Shown here in pieces: positions 7,967-18,170 of a stretch of DNA of 64,000 nucleotides; positions within the stretch are counted from its first letter, which is position 1, and every line of letters begins with the position of its first letter. The DNA is taken from contig JAKURV010000003.1 of the NCBI GenBank assembly GCA_022452035.1, positions 62,001 through 126,000 on the forward strand. The letters are read 5' to 3'. Source of the stretch: Acidimicrobiales bacterium (GTDB lineage: Bacteria; Actinomycetota; Acidimicrobiia; Acidimicrobiales; MedAcidi-G1). Position numbers and translations under genes: made by a program. The notes below the pieces were generated by a model. The model had not been told where the DNA came from. It did not search any database and saw nothing but the letters and a program-made list of their open reading frames with translations.

Positions 7967-8866
7967 ATGCCGGGCCCCATCCGAGACCAAACGGGCCTCG
8001 GCCGGGTATCGGCGACCGCGGCCGTCTGCTGCTGGTCGACCGGGAACGTCATCGTGGCCGGGTTCGACATGCCCGGCCTCCAGACCGGGTTCTGGCGGCT
8101 CGTGCTGGGGTCGGTGGTCTACTGGGCGGTCCTCCACGCCAGCGGGCGGCGCATCACCTGGGCCGTGGTGCGCCGGGTCCTCCCGGTGGCCGTCACGTTC
8201 TCCCTAGAACTCGGGGCCTTCTTCGTTGCCCTCCACCACACCACCGTGGCCAACGCCACCACCATCGGGGCTCTCCAGCCCATCGTGCTGATGGCCGTGG
8301 CGTCGCGCCGCTACCGGGAGAGAGTCGGGCGGTGGCTAGTCGGCGTGGCCCTACTGGCCATCGGCGGCGTGGCCCTGGTGATGTACGGGGCTGGAGGCGA
8401 GGTCCGGCCCGAGGGCCACCTGACGGGAGACCTTCTCGCCGTGGTCGCCATGGTCCTGTTCTCTGCCTACTTCATCCTCGTCAAGGACGTCCGCCAGCAG
8501 ATCGACACGTTCACACTTCAGGCCGCCTCGATGACCATCGGGGCCGTGGTGCTGCTTCCCATAGCCGCCGTGGAGGCCGGTCAAATCGTTCCCGCCTTCC
8601 CGTCGTGGTCGCAGTGGGGGGTCCTGGCCCTCCTGCTGGCTATCCCCGGAACTGGGCACTTCTTCATGAACTGGGCTCACCTCCACGTCAGCCTCACCTT
8701 GGCCGGCCTCCTGACCCTGGCTATCCCGGTCCTCTCCACAGTGGGCGCCTGGTTGGTCCTAGACCAGCGGGTGGCTGTCCCTCAGGTGGTGGGCATGGCC
8801 GTGGTGCTGGGTGCCCTGGTCCTCGTGGTGCGACAGGACGCTCGGCTGCACGCCGAGCCAAGCTGA
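7967..8866 (+). CDS. EamA/DMT-family transporter
   Basis: A 299-residue membrane protein with about ten hydrophobic segments arranged as two EamA repeats (about residues 10-135 and 155-290). The family exports or imports small metabolites such as amino acids, but the substrate is unknown. The second repeat ends in the typical VLGALVLVVRQ helix. It is divergent from phnD with 124 bases between. The ATG start is placed by the TAGGGT element 6 bases upstream. Confidence 0.82.
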   Translation: MPGPIRDQTGLGRVSATAAVCCWSTGNVIVAGFDMPGLQTGFWRLVLGSVVYWAVLHASGRRITWAVVRRVLPVAVTFSLELGAFFVALHHTTVANATTIGALQPIVLMAVASRRYRERVGRWLVGVALLAIGGVALVMYGAGGEVRPEGHLTGDLLAVVAMVLFSAYFILVKDVRQQIDTFTLQAASMTIGAVVLLPIAAVEAGQIVPAFPSWSQWGVLALLLAIPGTGHFFMNWAHLHVSLTLAGLLTLAIPVLSTVGAWLVLDQRVAVPQVVGMAVVLGALVLVVRQDARLHAEPS

Positions 8867-8929
8867 GCAAAGAGTCCCGGGGTCCATAACGGCGGACAAA
8901 GCGCACCCGAGGGTCCCCGACACCCCCGG

Positions 8930-8935
8930 TAGCAT
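8930..8935 (+). promoter_or_regulatory. -10 element (GGTAGCAT) upstream of argS
   Basis: A TAGCAT hexamer in the same GGTAG context as the leaderless promoters, but about 55 bases before the argS ATG. If used, it would give a leader of roughly 48 bases. Confidence 0.3.
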
Positions 8936-8990
8936 CGGCAGGACCGACCGGGACCTGCCCGGTGGGCCTTCCCGACTGCTGGAACCGGCT

Positions 8991-10625
8991 ATGGACGTGC
9001 GCCACACCCTCATCGACGCGGTTCGCACCGCCCTGACCGACCTCGGGGTCGACCCATTGCCCGACGTGGTCCAACTAGAGCGGCCGGCCAACCCTGACCA
9101 CGGGGACTGGTCCACCAACGTGGCCCTGACCTCGGCGAAGGTCGCCGGTCAAAACCCCCGCGAGCTGGGAACCGCCTTGGCCAACCACCTATCGACCGCC
9201 CCGCCGTCCCACGTAGTTGGCGTCGAGGTGGCCGGGCCGGGCTTCGTGAATTTCCGACTGGCTGACTCGTGGCTCCACGAGGTGCTGGCCGACGTGGTAG
9301 ACGCCGGGACCGACGGGTGGGGCAGGAATAACCACGGGGCCGGGGCCAAGGTCATCGTGGAGTTCGTGAGCGCCAACCCGACCGGGCCGCTCCACGCCGG
9401 GCACGGTCGTGGCGCCTGCTACGGCGACTCGGTGGCCCGCCTCTACGAGCGGTGCGGCTACCAGGTGGAGCGCGAGTTCTACATCAACGACCGCGGTATC
9501 CAGATGCAGAGCTTCGCCACCTCGCTGGCCGCTCGGGCCGCCGGACAGGAGGTTCCCGACGACGGCTATCACGGGCAGTACATCGTGGACTGGGCGGCTG
9601 AGATGCCGACCGACGCCGACCCGCTGGAGTGGGGTTACACGCGGGCGCTGGCCGCCCACCAGTCCGTCCTGGAGTCGCTGTCCATCCACTTCGACACCTG
9701 GTTCAGCGAGCGGTCCATGATGGCCAGCGGAGCCATCGACCAGACGCTGGCCGACCTACGGGTCGCCGGCGCCGTGTACGAGGAGGACGGCGCTGTCTGG
9801 CTACGGAGCAGCGAGTATGGCGACGACAAGGATCGGGTGCTGATCAAGGGGGACGGTGAGCCCACCTATCTGATGCCCGACGTGGCCTATCACCGGGACA
9901 AGTTCGGCCGGGCCGACCTCCTGGTGAACGTCTTTGGTGCCGACCACCACGGCTACGTGGCCCGGATGCACGCCGCCATGGCCCTGCTGGGACACGACCC
10001 CGGTGACCTGGAGATCGCGATCACCCAGCTGGTCGGCCTCCAGCGAGACGGCCAGGAGGTTCGACTCTCCAAGAGGACCGGCGAGATGGTCGAGCTGACC
10101 GAGGTGGTGGACGAGGTGGGCGCCGACGCGGCCCGCTTCACCTACCTCCTGTTGTCCGTCGACTCCCCCCAGACCTTCGATCTGGACCTAGTGGCCAGTC
10201 AGGTCAACGAGAACCCGGTGTTCTACGTGCAGTACGCCCACGCCCGGATCCACTCGATCGTCCGACGGGCCGACGAGGCGGGAAGCCGTCGGGGCTCGCC
10301 GGTCGACGCCAACCTGTCCCTACTCGTGCATCCCCGCGAGCTGGAGATCCTGCGGGCCTTGCACGAGCTGCCGGACATCGTGGAGCGGGCCTGTCGGGAG
10401 CGGGCGCCGCACCAGGTCACCACATGGGTCCGCGAGATGGCGTCGTCGTTCCACGGCTTCTACCACGACTGCCGCGTGCTGGGAGACGGGATCGACCCAG
10501 CGACCACGACGGCCCGGCTGTGGCTGGTCGAGGGGGCGCGCATCGGCCTGGCCGTCGCCCTGGACCTGCTGGGCGTGAGCGCACCGACCGAGATGTGGCG
10601 CGACCCGGTCGACGGGGAGGACTGA
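8991..10625 (+). CDS. argS: Arginyl-tRNA synthetase
   Basis: A 544-residue class I synthetase that charges tRNA-Arg. The N-terminal Add-1 domain (about 1-100) is followed by the signature ANPTGPLHAGHGRGA (HIGH equivalent), the KMSK-like loop RLSKRTGEM, and a helical anticodon-binding domain (DALR) ending near the C-terminus. The ATG at 8991 starts the conserved N-terminal helix (MDVRHTLIDAVRTAL); the frame is open further upstream only by chance. lysA follows after two bases, reproducing the argS-lysA-hom-thrC order common in actinobacteria. Confidence 0.96.
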   Translation: MDVRHTLIDAVRTALTDLGVDPLPDVVQLERPANPDHGDWSTNVALTSAKVAGQNPRELGTALANHLSTAPPSHVVGVEVAGPGFVNFRLADSWLHEVLADVVDAGTDGWGRNNHGAGAKVIVEFVSANPTGPLHAGHGRGACYGDSVARLYERCGYQVEREFYINDRGIQMQSFATSLAARAAGQEVPDDGYHGQYIVDWAAEMPTDADPLEWGYTRALAAHQSVLESLSIHFDTWFSERSMMASGAIDQTLADLRVAGAVYEEDGAVWLRSSEYGDDKDRVLIKGDGEPTYLMPDVAYHRDKFGRADLLVNVFGADHHGYVARMHAAMALLGHDPGDLEIAITQLVGLQRDGQEVRLSKRTGEMVELTEVVDEVGADAARFTYLLLSVDSPQTFDLDLVASQVNENPVFYVQYAHARIHSIVRRADEAGSRRGSPVDANLSLLVHPRELEILRALHELPDIVERACRERAPHQVTTWVREMASSFHGFYHDCRVLGDGIDPATTTARLWLVEGARIGLAVALDLLGVSAPTEMWRDPVDGED

Positions 10626-10627
10626 TC

Positions 10628-11899
10628 GTGGCTGGTGCCATCCCCCTCCACCTGCTGCCCGACTCGGCGTCGGTCGGACCGGACGGCCGGGCCTCGATTG
10701 GCGGATGCGACCTGGTGGACCTGGCCGATGAATACGGCACGCCGCTCTTCGTGTACGACGAGGACCACCTGCGGAGCCGCTGCCGGGAGGCGGTGGCCGC
10801 CTTCGGGGACGGCGTGGCCTACGCCTCCAAGGCCTTCCTCTGTGGCGCCATGGCCCGCCTGGCCTACGAGGAGGGCATGTGCCTGGACGTGGCCACCGGT
10901 GGCGAGTTGTATGTGGCCCGTCACGCTGGGGTGCCCGGCGACCGCCTGGTCCTCCACGGCAACAACAAGAGCGATAGCGAGCTAGCCATGGCCCTGGATG
11001 AGGGCGTGGGCCGGATCGTCGTCGACTCGTTTGACGAACTGGACCGCCTCGACGACCTGGCCGCCCGGACCGGGTCCCGGCCTCAGGTCCTGTTGCGGAT
11101 CACGCCGGGAGTGGAGGTCCACACCCACGAGTTCGTGGCCACCGGCCAGGACGACTCCAAGTTCGGCTTCACGGTGTCGTCCGGCCTGGCCGAGGCGGCC
11201 GTGGAACGGGCCACGGCGTCCGACGCCGTTGAGCTGGTCGGGCTACACGCCCATATCGGCAGCCAGGTGTTCGAGGTCGGGGCCTTTTCCCGGGCTGTCG
11301 AGGTCCTGGTGGACTTCGCCGAACCCTTCGGGTTGCCCGAGCTCTCGGTGGGTGGCGGCCTGGGTGTGCCGTACGTGGAGGGGGAGTCGGCCCCGTCGAT
11401 CACCGAATGGGCGGCCGGCATCCGGGCCGTCTGCGAGGCGGCAGGGGTTACGGCATCGGTCTCGGCCGAACCGGGTCGGGCCATCGTGGCGTCGGCCGCC
11501 GTGACCCTCTACCGGGTGGGGACTGTCAAGGACCTGCCCGGGATCCGGACCTACGTGGCCGTCGACGGTGGGATGAGCGACAACCCCCGCCCTGTGCTCT
11601 ACGGCTCGGGCTACGAGACCTTCCTACCCCGGTCCACGAATGGCGATCGTCCGCGTGCCGTACGGGTGGTGGGCAAGCACTGCGAGTCGGGCGACCTCCT
11701 GGTCCGCGAGGGCTGGGTCCCCGAGGACATGGTGGTGGGAGACGTGCTGGCTACGCCGGTCACCGGGGCCTACGGACACTCCATGGGCTCCAACTACAAC
11801 CAGGTCCTACGACCCGCTGTGGTGTTCGTGGCCGACGGCCGGGCCCGCCAGGTAGTGCGACGCGAGACCTTCGAGGACCTGATCAGCCGGGAGGGCTGA
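10628..11899 (+). CDS. lysA: Diaminopimelate decarboxylase
   Basis: A 423-residue PLP enzyme for the last step of lysine synthesis, meso-diaminopimelate to L-lysine plus CO2. The PLP lysine is in YASKAFLCGAMARL, followed by HIGSQ, the glycine-rich phosphate motif GGGLGVPY, EPGRAIV, and the dimer active-site residues CESGD and GAYGHSMGSNYN. The GTG start lies two bases after the argS stop, so translational coupling is likely. Length and motifs are normal. Confidence 0.95.
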   Translation: MAGAIPLHLLPDSASVGPDGRASIGGCDLVDLADEYGTPLFVYDEDHLRSRCREAVAAFGDGVAYASKAFLCGAMARLAYEEGMCLDVATGGELYVARHAGVPGDRLVLHGNNKSDSELAMALDEGVGRIVVDSFDELDRLDDLAARTGSRPQVLLRITPGVEVHTHEFVATGQDDSKFGFTVSSGLAEAAVERATASDAVELVGLHAHIGSQVFEVGAFSRAVEVLVDFAEPFGLPELSVGGGLGVPYVEGESAPSITEWAAGIRAVCEAAGVTASVSAEPGRAIVASAAVTLYRVGTVKDLPGIRTYVAVDGGMSDNPRPVLYGSGYETFLPRSTNGDRPRAVRVVGKHCESGDLLVREGWVPEDMVVGDVLATPVTGAYGHSMGSNYNQVLRPAVVFVADGRARQVVRRETFEDLISREG

Positions 11900-11953
11900 C
11901 CAGCGGAGGGGACGGGACCCCGAATCGGCGCCTTGCCGAGCCACCCCGAGCGG

Positions 11954-11959
11954 TACCGT
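11954..11959 (+). promoter_or_regulatory. Leaderless-type -10 element (TACCGT) for hom
   Basis: TACCGT in GGTACCGT context ends 7 bases before the hom ATG, so hom can be transcribed apart from argS-lysA. Confidence 0.5.
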
Positions 11960-11966
11960 CTGTCCC

Positions 11967-13265
11967 ATGGAGTCCTCCCCGATCCGCGTCGGAATGCTGG
12001 GCTGCGGCCACGTGGGCGCCGCCTTGGCCGTCCTCGTCGCCGAACGCCGTGACGAGGTGCTCCGGCGGACCGGGCTGGACTTGTCGGTGACCCGCATCGC
12101 GGTGCGCAACACAGCCATCGACAGGGACGTTCCGGTCGACGACGACGCCTTCACCACGGACGCCGCCTCGGTGGTAGCCGATCCCGAGGTTGACGTGGTG
12201 GTCGAGCTGATGGGAGGGATCGAGCCGGCCCGCGAACTGTTGGCGGCCGCCTTGTCATCCGGCAAGCCGGTGGTGACGGCCAACAAAGAACTCCTAGCCA
12301 ACCACGGTGCCGAGCTCTACGCCCTGGCCGAGGCCAACGGCGTGGACCTCCTGTTTGAGGCCGCGGTGGCCGGGGCCATCCCGATTATGCGACCCCTGCG
12401 TGAGTCGTTGGCCGGCGAGCCGATCCGACGGGTCATGGGAATCGTCAACGGCACGACCAATTTCATCCTGACTCGCATGGCCGACGAGGGGGCCAGCTAC
12501 GCCGACGCTCTGGCAGAGGCCCAGAGCTTGGGCTACGCCGAGAGCGACCCAACCGCCGACGTAGAGGGCTTCGACGCCGGAGCCAAGGCGGCCATCATCG
12601 CCACGCTGGCCTTCGGCGCCCGGGTGGTGGCCGGTGACGTATACCACGAGGGCATCTCAGGGATCACGGTGGACGACATCGAGTTCGCCGCCGATCTGGA
12701 GCACTGCATCAAGCTGCTGGCGGTGGCCGAACAGACGGTCGACGAGGACGGTCGGCCCCAAGTCGGAGTGCGGGTACACCCAACGCTGGTCCCGCTGGAC
12801 CACCCCTTGGCCTCGGTAAACGGCAGCTTCAACGCGGTATTCGTGGAAGGCGGGGCGGCCGGCGACCTCATGCTCTACGGACGGGGCGCCGGTGGACGAC
12901 CGACCGCTTCGGCCGTGCTAGGCGACCTCATCGACGCCGCGGGGAACCTCCACCGGGGACACGGTGCGGTCATCGGGGACCTGGAGCGGGCCCGGATCGC
13001 CCCCATCGACGACGTGACGTCCGCCTTCTACCTCAACCTCGAGGTGGACGACCGCCCGGGGGTCCTGGCCCAGGTGGCCACCGTGTTCGGCGAGCACGGC
13101 GTGTCTATCCGCTCCATGGAACAGGAGGGCCTAGGTGGCGAGGCCCGCCTGGTGTTCATCACCCACGGAGCCCGGGAGCGCGACCTGCGTTCCACCCTTC
13201 AGGACCTCCGTTCCCTAGACGCCGTGCGGGCCGTCGGCAGCGTGCTGCGGGTCATCGGCGACTGA
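11967..13265 (+). CDS. hom: Homoserine dehydrogenase
   Basis: A 432-residue enzyme reducing aspartate semialdehyde to homoserine with NAD(P)H, at the branch to threonine and methionine. It has an N-terminal Rossmann motif GCGHVGAALA, the signature VMGIVNGTTNFILTRM, the catalytic region AQSLGYAESDPTADVEG, and a C-terminal ACT domain (about 350-430; YLNLEVDDRPGVLAQVATV), normally the site of threonine feedback inhibition. The ATG start is supported by a TACCGT element. thrC follows 17 bases later. Confidence 0.96.
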   Translation: MESSPIRVGMLGCGHVGAALAVLVAERRDEVLRRTGLDLSVTRIAVRNTAIDRDVPVDDDAFTTDAASVVADPEVDVVVELMGGIEPARELLAAALSSGKPVVTANKELLANHGAELYALAEANGVDLLFEAAVAGAIPIMRPLRESLAGEPIRRVMGIVNGTTNFILTRMADEGASYADALAEAQSLGYAESDPTADVEGFDAGAKAAIIATLAFGARVVAGDVYHEGISGITVDDIEFAADLEHCIKLLAVAEQTVDEDGRPQVGVRVHPTLVPLDHPLASVNGSFNAVFVEGGAAGDLMLYGRGAGGRPTASAVLGDLIDAAGNLHRGHGAVIGDLERARIAPIDDVTSAFYLNLEVDDRPGVLAQVATVFGEHGVSIRSMEQEGLGGEARLVFITHGARERDLRSTLQDLRSLDAVRAVGSVLRVIGD

Positions 13266-13282
13266 CCGACGTCGAGACCGCC

Positions 13283-14665
13283 ATGCGCTACGTCAGCACC
13301 CGCGGGGCAGCCCCGGCCCTGGAGTTCGGTGACGCCCTCCTAGCCGGTCTGGCCTCCGACGGGGGGCTGTACGTGCCGGAGTCCTGGCCGACCCTGACCG
13401 AGGGCGGGCGGGGTGACTACGTGGAGACGGCGATCGAGGTCATGGCCCCGTTCGTGGGCGACGCCATCAGCCGGGACGACTTCGCCGCCATGGTGTCCGA
13501 CGCCTACGCCACATTTGACGCCCCGGAGGTGACACCGCTCGTCGAGTTGCACGACGGCATTCACCTGCTGGAGCTCTTTCACGGCCCGACGCTGGCCTTC
13601 AAGGACGTGGCCCTCCAGATGGTCGGGCGGCTCTTCGACTACGAGCTAGACCGGCGAGGCCAGCGGGTAACCGTCGTGGGTGCGACATCGGGCGACACGG
13701 GATCGGCGGCCATCGAAGCCTGTCGAGACCGCGAAAACGTTGACGTCATCATCTTGCACCCAGCCGACCGGGTGTCCGACGTGCAGCGCCGCCAGATGAC
13801 CACCGTGGACGCCGACAACGTGCACAACGTGGCCGTGGAGGGCACCTTCGACGACTGCCAGGACCTGGTGAAGGCCATGTTCGCCGACGTGGCCTTCCGG
13901 GACCGGGTGCGGCTGTCGGCCGTGAACTCCATCAACTGGGCCCGGGTGATGGCCCAGGTCGTCTACTACGTGGTGGCCGCCGAGCGACTGGGGGGTCGCC
14001 GGTCGCCGGTGGCATTCGCCGTGCCCACCGGGAACTTCGGGAATGTTTTTGCCGGACACGTGGCCCGACATGCCGGCCTAGAGGTCCCCCAACTAGTGGT
14101 CGGGAGCAACACCAACGACGTTCTGACGCAGTTCTTCACCGAGGGCACCATGACCATCGCCGAGGTGGTACCGACCACCTCGCCCAGCATGGACATCCAG
14201 ATCTCGTCCAACCTCGAGCGGCTGCTGTACGAGATCTTGGACCGCGACGGCGCTGAGGTGGCCGCCCGCCTGGACGCCTTCCGGTCCACCGGCCGCTTCC
14301 AGCTGGACCCGGAACATCATGCCGCCCTATCCAGTACCTGGTCCGCGGCCCGTTTCGGCGACGACGTGGTTAAGAACTGCATCGCCGCCGAGGCCGACCG
14401 GTCGGGGATCGTGCTCGATCCCCACACCGCGGTCGGCGTGCTGGCCGGTCGGGCCGCCCGCCGCGACCCCTCGGTCCCTCTGGTGGCCCTGGCCACGGCC
14501 CACCCAGCCAAGTTCCCCGACGCCGTCGAGGCGGCCACCGGGGTCCGGCCCGAACTACCGGACCGCCTCGCCGACCTCCACGACCGCCCGGAACGCCTGA
14601 CCCGGATGCCCAACGACCTGGTCGTCGTCCAAGAGTTCGTCGAGGCGCACCGGCGTGTCCGATGA
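13283..14665 (+). CDS. thrC: Threonine synthase
   Basis: A 460-residue PLP enzyme converting O-phosphohomoserine to threonine. It shows the PLP lysine motif FHGPTLAFKDVALQ, the phosphate/PLP loop GATSGDTGSAA, and SAVNSINWARVMAQ and VPTGNFGNVFAG. Length and N-terminus (MRYVSTRG) match the longer bacterial/fungal class of threonine synthase. It sits between hom and apgM; no thrB (GHMP kinase) is present, which matters for the role of the next gene. Confidence 0.96.
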   Translation: MRYVSTRGAAPALEFGDALLAGLASDGGLYVPESWPTLTEGGRGDYVETAIEVMAPFVGDAISRDDFAAMVSDAYATFDAPEVTPLVELHDGIHLLELFHGPTLAFKDVALQMVGRLFDYELDRRGQRVTVVGATSGDTGSAAIEACRDRENVDVIILHPADRVSDVQRRQMTTVDADNVHNVAVEGTFDDCQDLVKAMFADVAFRDRVRLSAVNSINWARVMAQVVYYVVAAERLGGRRSPVAFAVPTGNFGNVFAGHVARHAGLEVPQLVVGSNTNDVLTQFFTEGTMTIAEVVPTTSPSMDIQISSNLERLLYEILDRDGAEVAARLDAFRSTGRFQLDPEHHAALSSTWSAARFGDDVVKNCIAAEADRSGIVLDPHTAVGVLAGRAARRDPSVPLVALATAHPAKFPDAVEAATGVRPELPDRLADLHDRPERLTRMPNDLVVVQEFVEAHRRVR

Positions 14666-14717
14666 CCGGCGGTGACGCGGTGGTCCCCACCAGCCTCTCT
14701 GACAGGATGATCGGCCT

Positions 14718-15866
14718 GTGAAATATGTGATCTGCGTCCCCGACGGCTGCGCCGACCTGCCGGTTCCCGAGCTGGACGGCCGCACGCCGCTGGAGGTCGC
14801 CCACACCCCCGTCCTAGACGCCCTAGCCGCTCGAGCCACCGTGGGTCGGGCGGCCGTAATCCCCGAGGGAATGCCCCCGGGGAGCGATGTAGGCAACATG
14901 TCGATTCTGGGCTTCGACCCAACCGAGTACCACACCGGCCGAGCCCCCATCGAAGTGGCGGCCATGGGCCGCACCCTGCGTCCCGACCAGACGGCCTTCC
15001 GGTGCAACCTGGTCGTGGTCCACGACGGAGTGATGGTCGACTACGCGGGGGCCAACCCAACCAACGAGGAGGGCGCTGCCGTGGTGGCCGCCCTCCAGGA
15101 GGCTCTAGCCGGTGCCCACGAGGGCCTGGAGTTCCTGGCCGGGGTTGGCTTTCGCAACGCCCTGATCGCCCCCGAGGCATGGCTAGATGCCGACTGCACC
15201 CCGCCCCACGACCTGTCCGGGGCCCCGATCGTGAACCCGTCCGGTCCGGCCGGCGGGGCGTTGACCAACCTGATGGAGGGTTCGAAGGAGGTCCTAGCCG
15301 GCTTCGACCTCGAGGCCAACCAAATCTGGCTGTGGGGCCAAGGCTTCCAACCGCGGATCCCATCGTTCCGGGACACCCACGGCGTGGAGGCCGGCCTGGT
15401 CACAGCCGTGGACCTCGTCCGTGGCATCGGCGTGCTGTCGGGCATGAAGATCTGCGACATCCCGGGCGCCACCGGGTGGTACGACACCGACTACGAAGGC
15501 AAGCGGGACGTCGCCCTGGCCGAGCTGAAGGCCGGCCTAGACCTGTTCGTTATCCACGTGGAGGCCACCGATGAGGCCGGCCACGCCGGAGACGTGGCTG
15601 AGAAGGTGGAGGCCCTAGAGAACTGGGACCGCCGGATCCTGGCTGACCTGTTGACCGGTCTGGACGACCTGGGGCCGTGGCGGCTCCTGATGCTGCCCGA
15701 CCACGCCACGCCGCTGACCACTCGGACCCACACCCCCGACCCGGTGCCCTACCTATTGGCGGATTCGGCGGTGGATGGCCCCGGTGGAACCTTTACCGAG
15801 GCCGGTGTGGCCGACCGGGAACCGGTCCCCGGACACCTCCTGGTTCCCCACCTTCTGGCCTCCTGA
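14718..15866 (+). CDS. apgM: ApgM-family cofactor-independent phosphoglycerate mutase / candidate homoserine kinase
   Basis: A 382-residue metalloenzyme of the alkaline phosphatase superfamily, archaeal-type phosphoglycerate mutase branch. It opens with YVICVPDGCADLP (first metal ligand) and carries the phosphate-accepting serine in GSDVGNMSILGFDP. C-terminal metal-ligand motifs are VIHVEATDEAGHAGD and LPDHATP. Members of this family sitting beside threonine genes have been proposed, and in some bacteria shown genetically, to supply homoserine kinase activity in place of ThrB. Its position 52 bases after thrC and the lack of thrB support that role here, but glycolytic mutase activity cannot be excluded. 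The start is a GTG (MKYVICVPDG). Confidence 0.85.
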   Translation: MKYVICVPDGCADLPVPELDGRTPLEVAHTPVLDALAARATVGRAAVIPEGMPPGSDVGNMSILGFDPTEYHTGRAPIEVAAMGRTLRPDQTAFRCNLVVVHDGVMVDYAGANPTNEEGAAVVAALQEALAGAHEGLEFLAGVGFRNALIAPEAWLDADCTPPHDLSGAPIVNPSGPAGGALTNLMEGSKEVLAGFDLEANQIWLWGQGFQPRIPSFRDTHGVEAGLVTAVDLVRGIGVLSGMKICDIPGATGWYDTDYEGKRDVALAELKAGLDLFVIHVEATDEAGHAGDVAEKVEALENWDRRILADLLTGLDDLGPWRLLMLPDHATPLTTRTHTPDPVPYLLADSAVDGPGGTFTEAGVADREPVPGHLLVPHLLAS

Positions 15867-16141
15867 CCTGCTCCGATCCCTATCGTTGCAACGGTGGTTG
15901 TCGCCGTTCACGTCGATTCGGTACAGTGGAGGCGTCGCCAGGCGGGCGACAGTTCCCACGAGGTTTCCTTCGTGCCACCACGTGTCCGTGGCGGAACCAC
16001 ACGATCGGCCTCGGGACCACCGCTCGACGACACGCCCTCCGCCCCGCCAAGCGGGTCCCCGGATGGCGGTCCCCCCTCCCGTACCGTCCCGGTCGGGAGC
16101 ACATCAGACGGGCCATTGGGTCCGAAGAAACATGAGGTGTT
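15867..16141 (+). other. Long non-coding leader upstream of rho
   Basis: 275 bases with no convincing gene. It contains a plausible sigma-70 type promoter, two short inverted repeats (GTCGCC/GGCGAC at 15934-15950 and CCACG/CGTGG at 15978-15991), and a Shine-Dalgarno sequence just before the rho GTG. A long structured rho leader would fit the autogenous control known for rho in other bacteria; here that is inference. Confidence 0.4.
15898..15927 (+). promoter_or_regulatory. Candidate sigma-70-type promoter for rho
   Basis: TTGTCG (15898-15903) and TACAGT (15922-15927) are separated by 18 bases. This would give a rho mRNA leader of roughly 200 bases. Confidence 0.4.
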
Positions 16142-17815
<1,674 letters not shown>

Positions 17816-17873
17816 TCAACACCCGTCACCACAGGTTGTCGACGATCCGAACGCAGCGCAGACTGGACCCGTT

Positions 17874-18128
17874 ATGAAGCAGGACATTCACCCGAACTAC
17901 CGGCCGGTGGTCTTCCAAGACCTCAGCGAGGGCACGAACTTCGTGATCCGGTCCACCGTCGAGACTGACGACACCATCACCTTGGACGACGGCGTGGAGT
18001 ACCCACTGGTCAAGGTGGAAATCTCGTCGGCTAGCCACCCGTTCTTCACCGGCACGATGAAGATCGTGGACACCGCCGGTCGGGTGGAGCGCTTCGAGCG
18101 TCGCTACGGCAAGCGCCGTAAGGGCTGA
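17874..18128 (+). CDS. rpmE: 50S ribosomal protein L31, zinc-free (type B)
   Basis: An 84-residue ribosomal protein that bridges the subunits. The N-terminus [16 protein letters not shown] and the SHPFFTG and [12 protein letters not shown] segments are those of the C-minus (type B, YkgM-like) L31. It has no cysteines at all, so it cannot bind zinc. Type B copies are usually zinc-starvation genes elsewhere in the genome; here it occupies the rpmE position directly after rho, suggesting it is the housekeeping L31. The start is fixed by the family N-terminus. Confidence 0.92.
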   Translation: MKQDIHPNYRPVVFQDLSEGTNFVIRSTVETDDTITLDDGVEYPLVKVEISSASHPFFTGTMKIVDTAGRVERFERRYGKRRKG

Positions 18129-18170
18129 ACCCGAGCATCCGGCCCGGCCCCCTGACGGGCCGTTGAACCC

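Noticed and set aside
8811-8990. Earlier start for argS
   Set aside because: It lies inside the DMT transporter gene; the ArgS N-terminal domain begins at the ATG at 8991.
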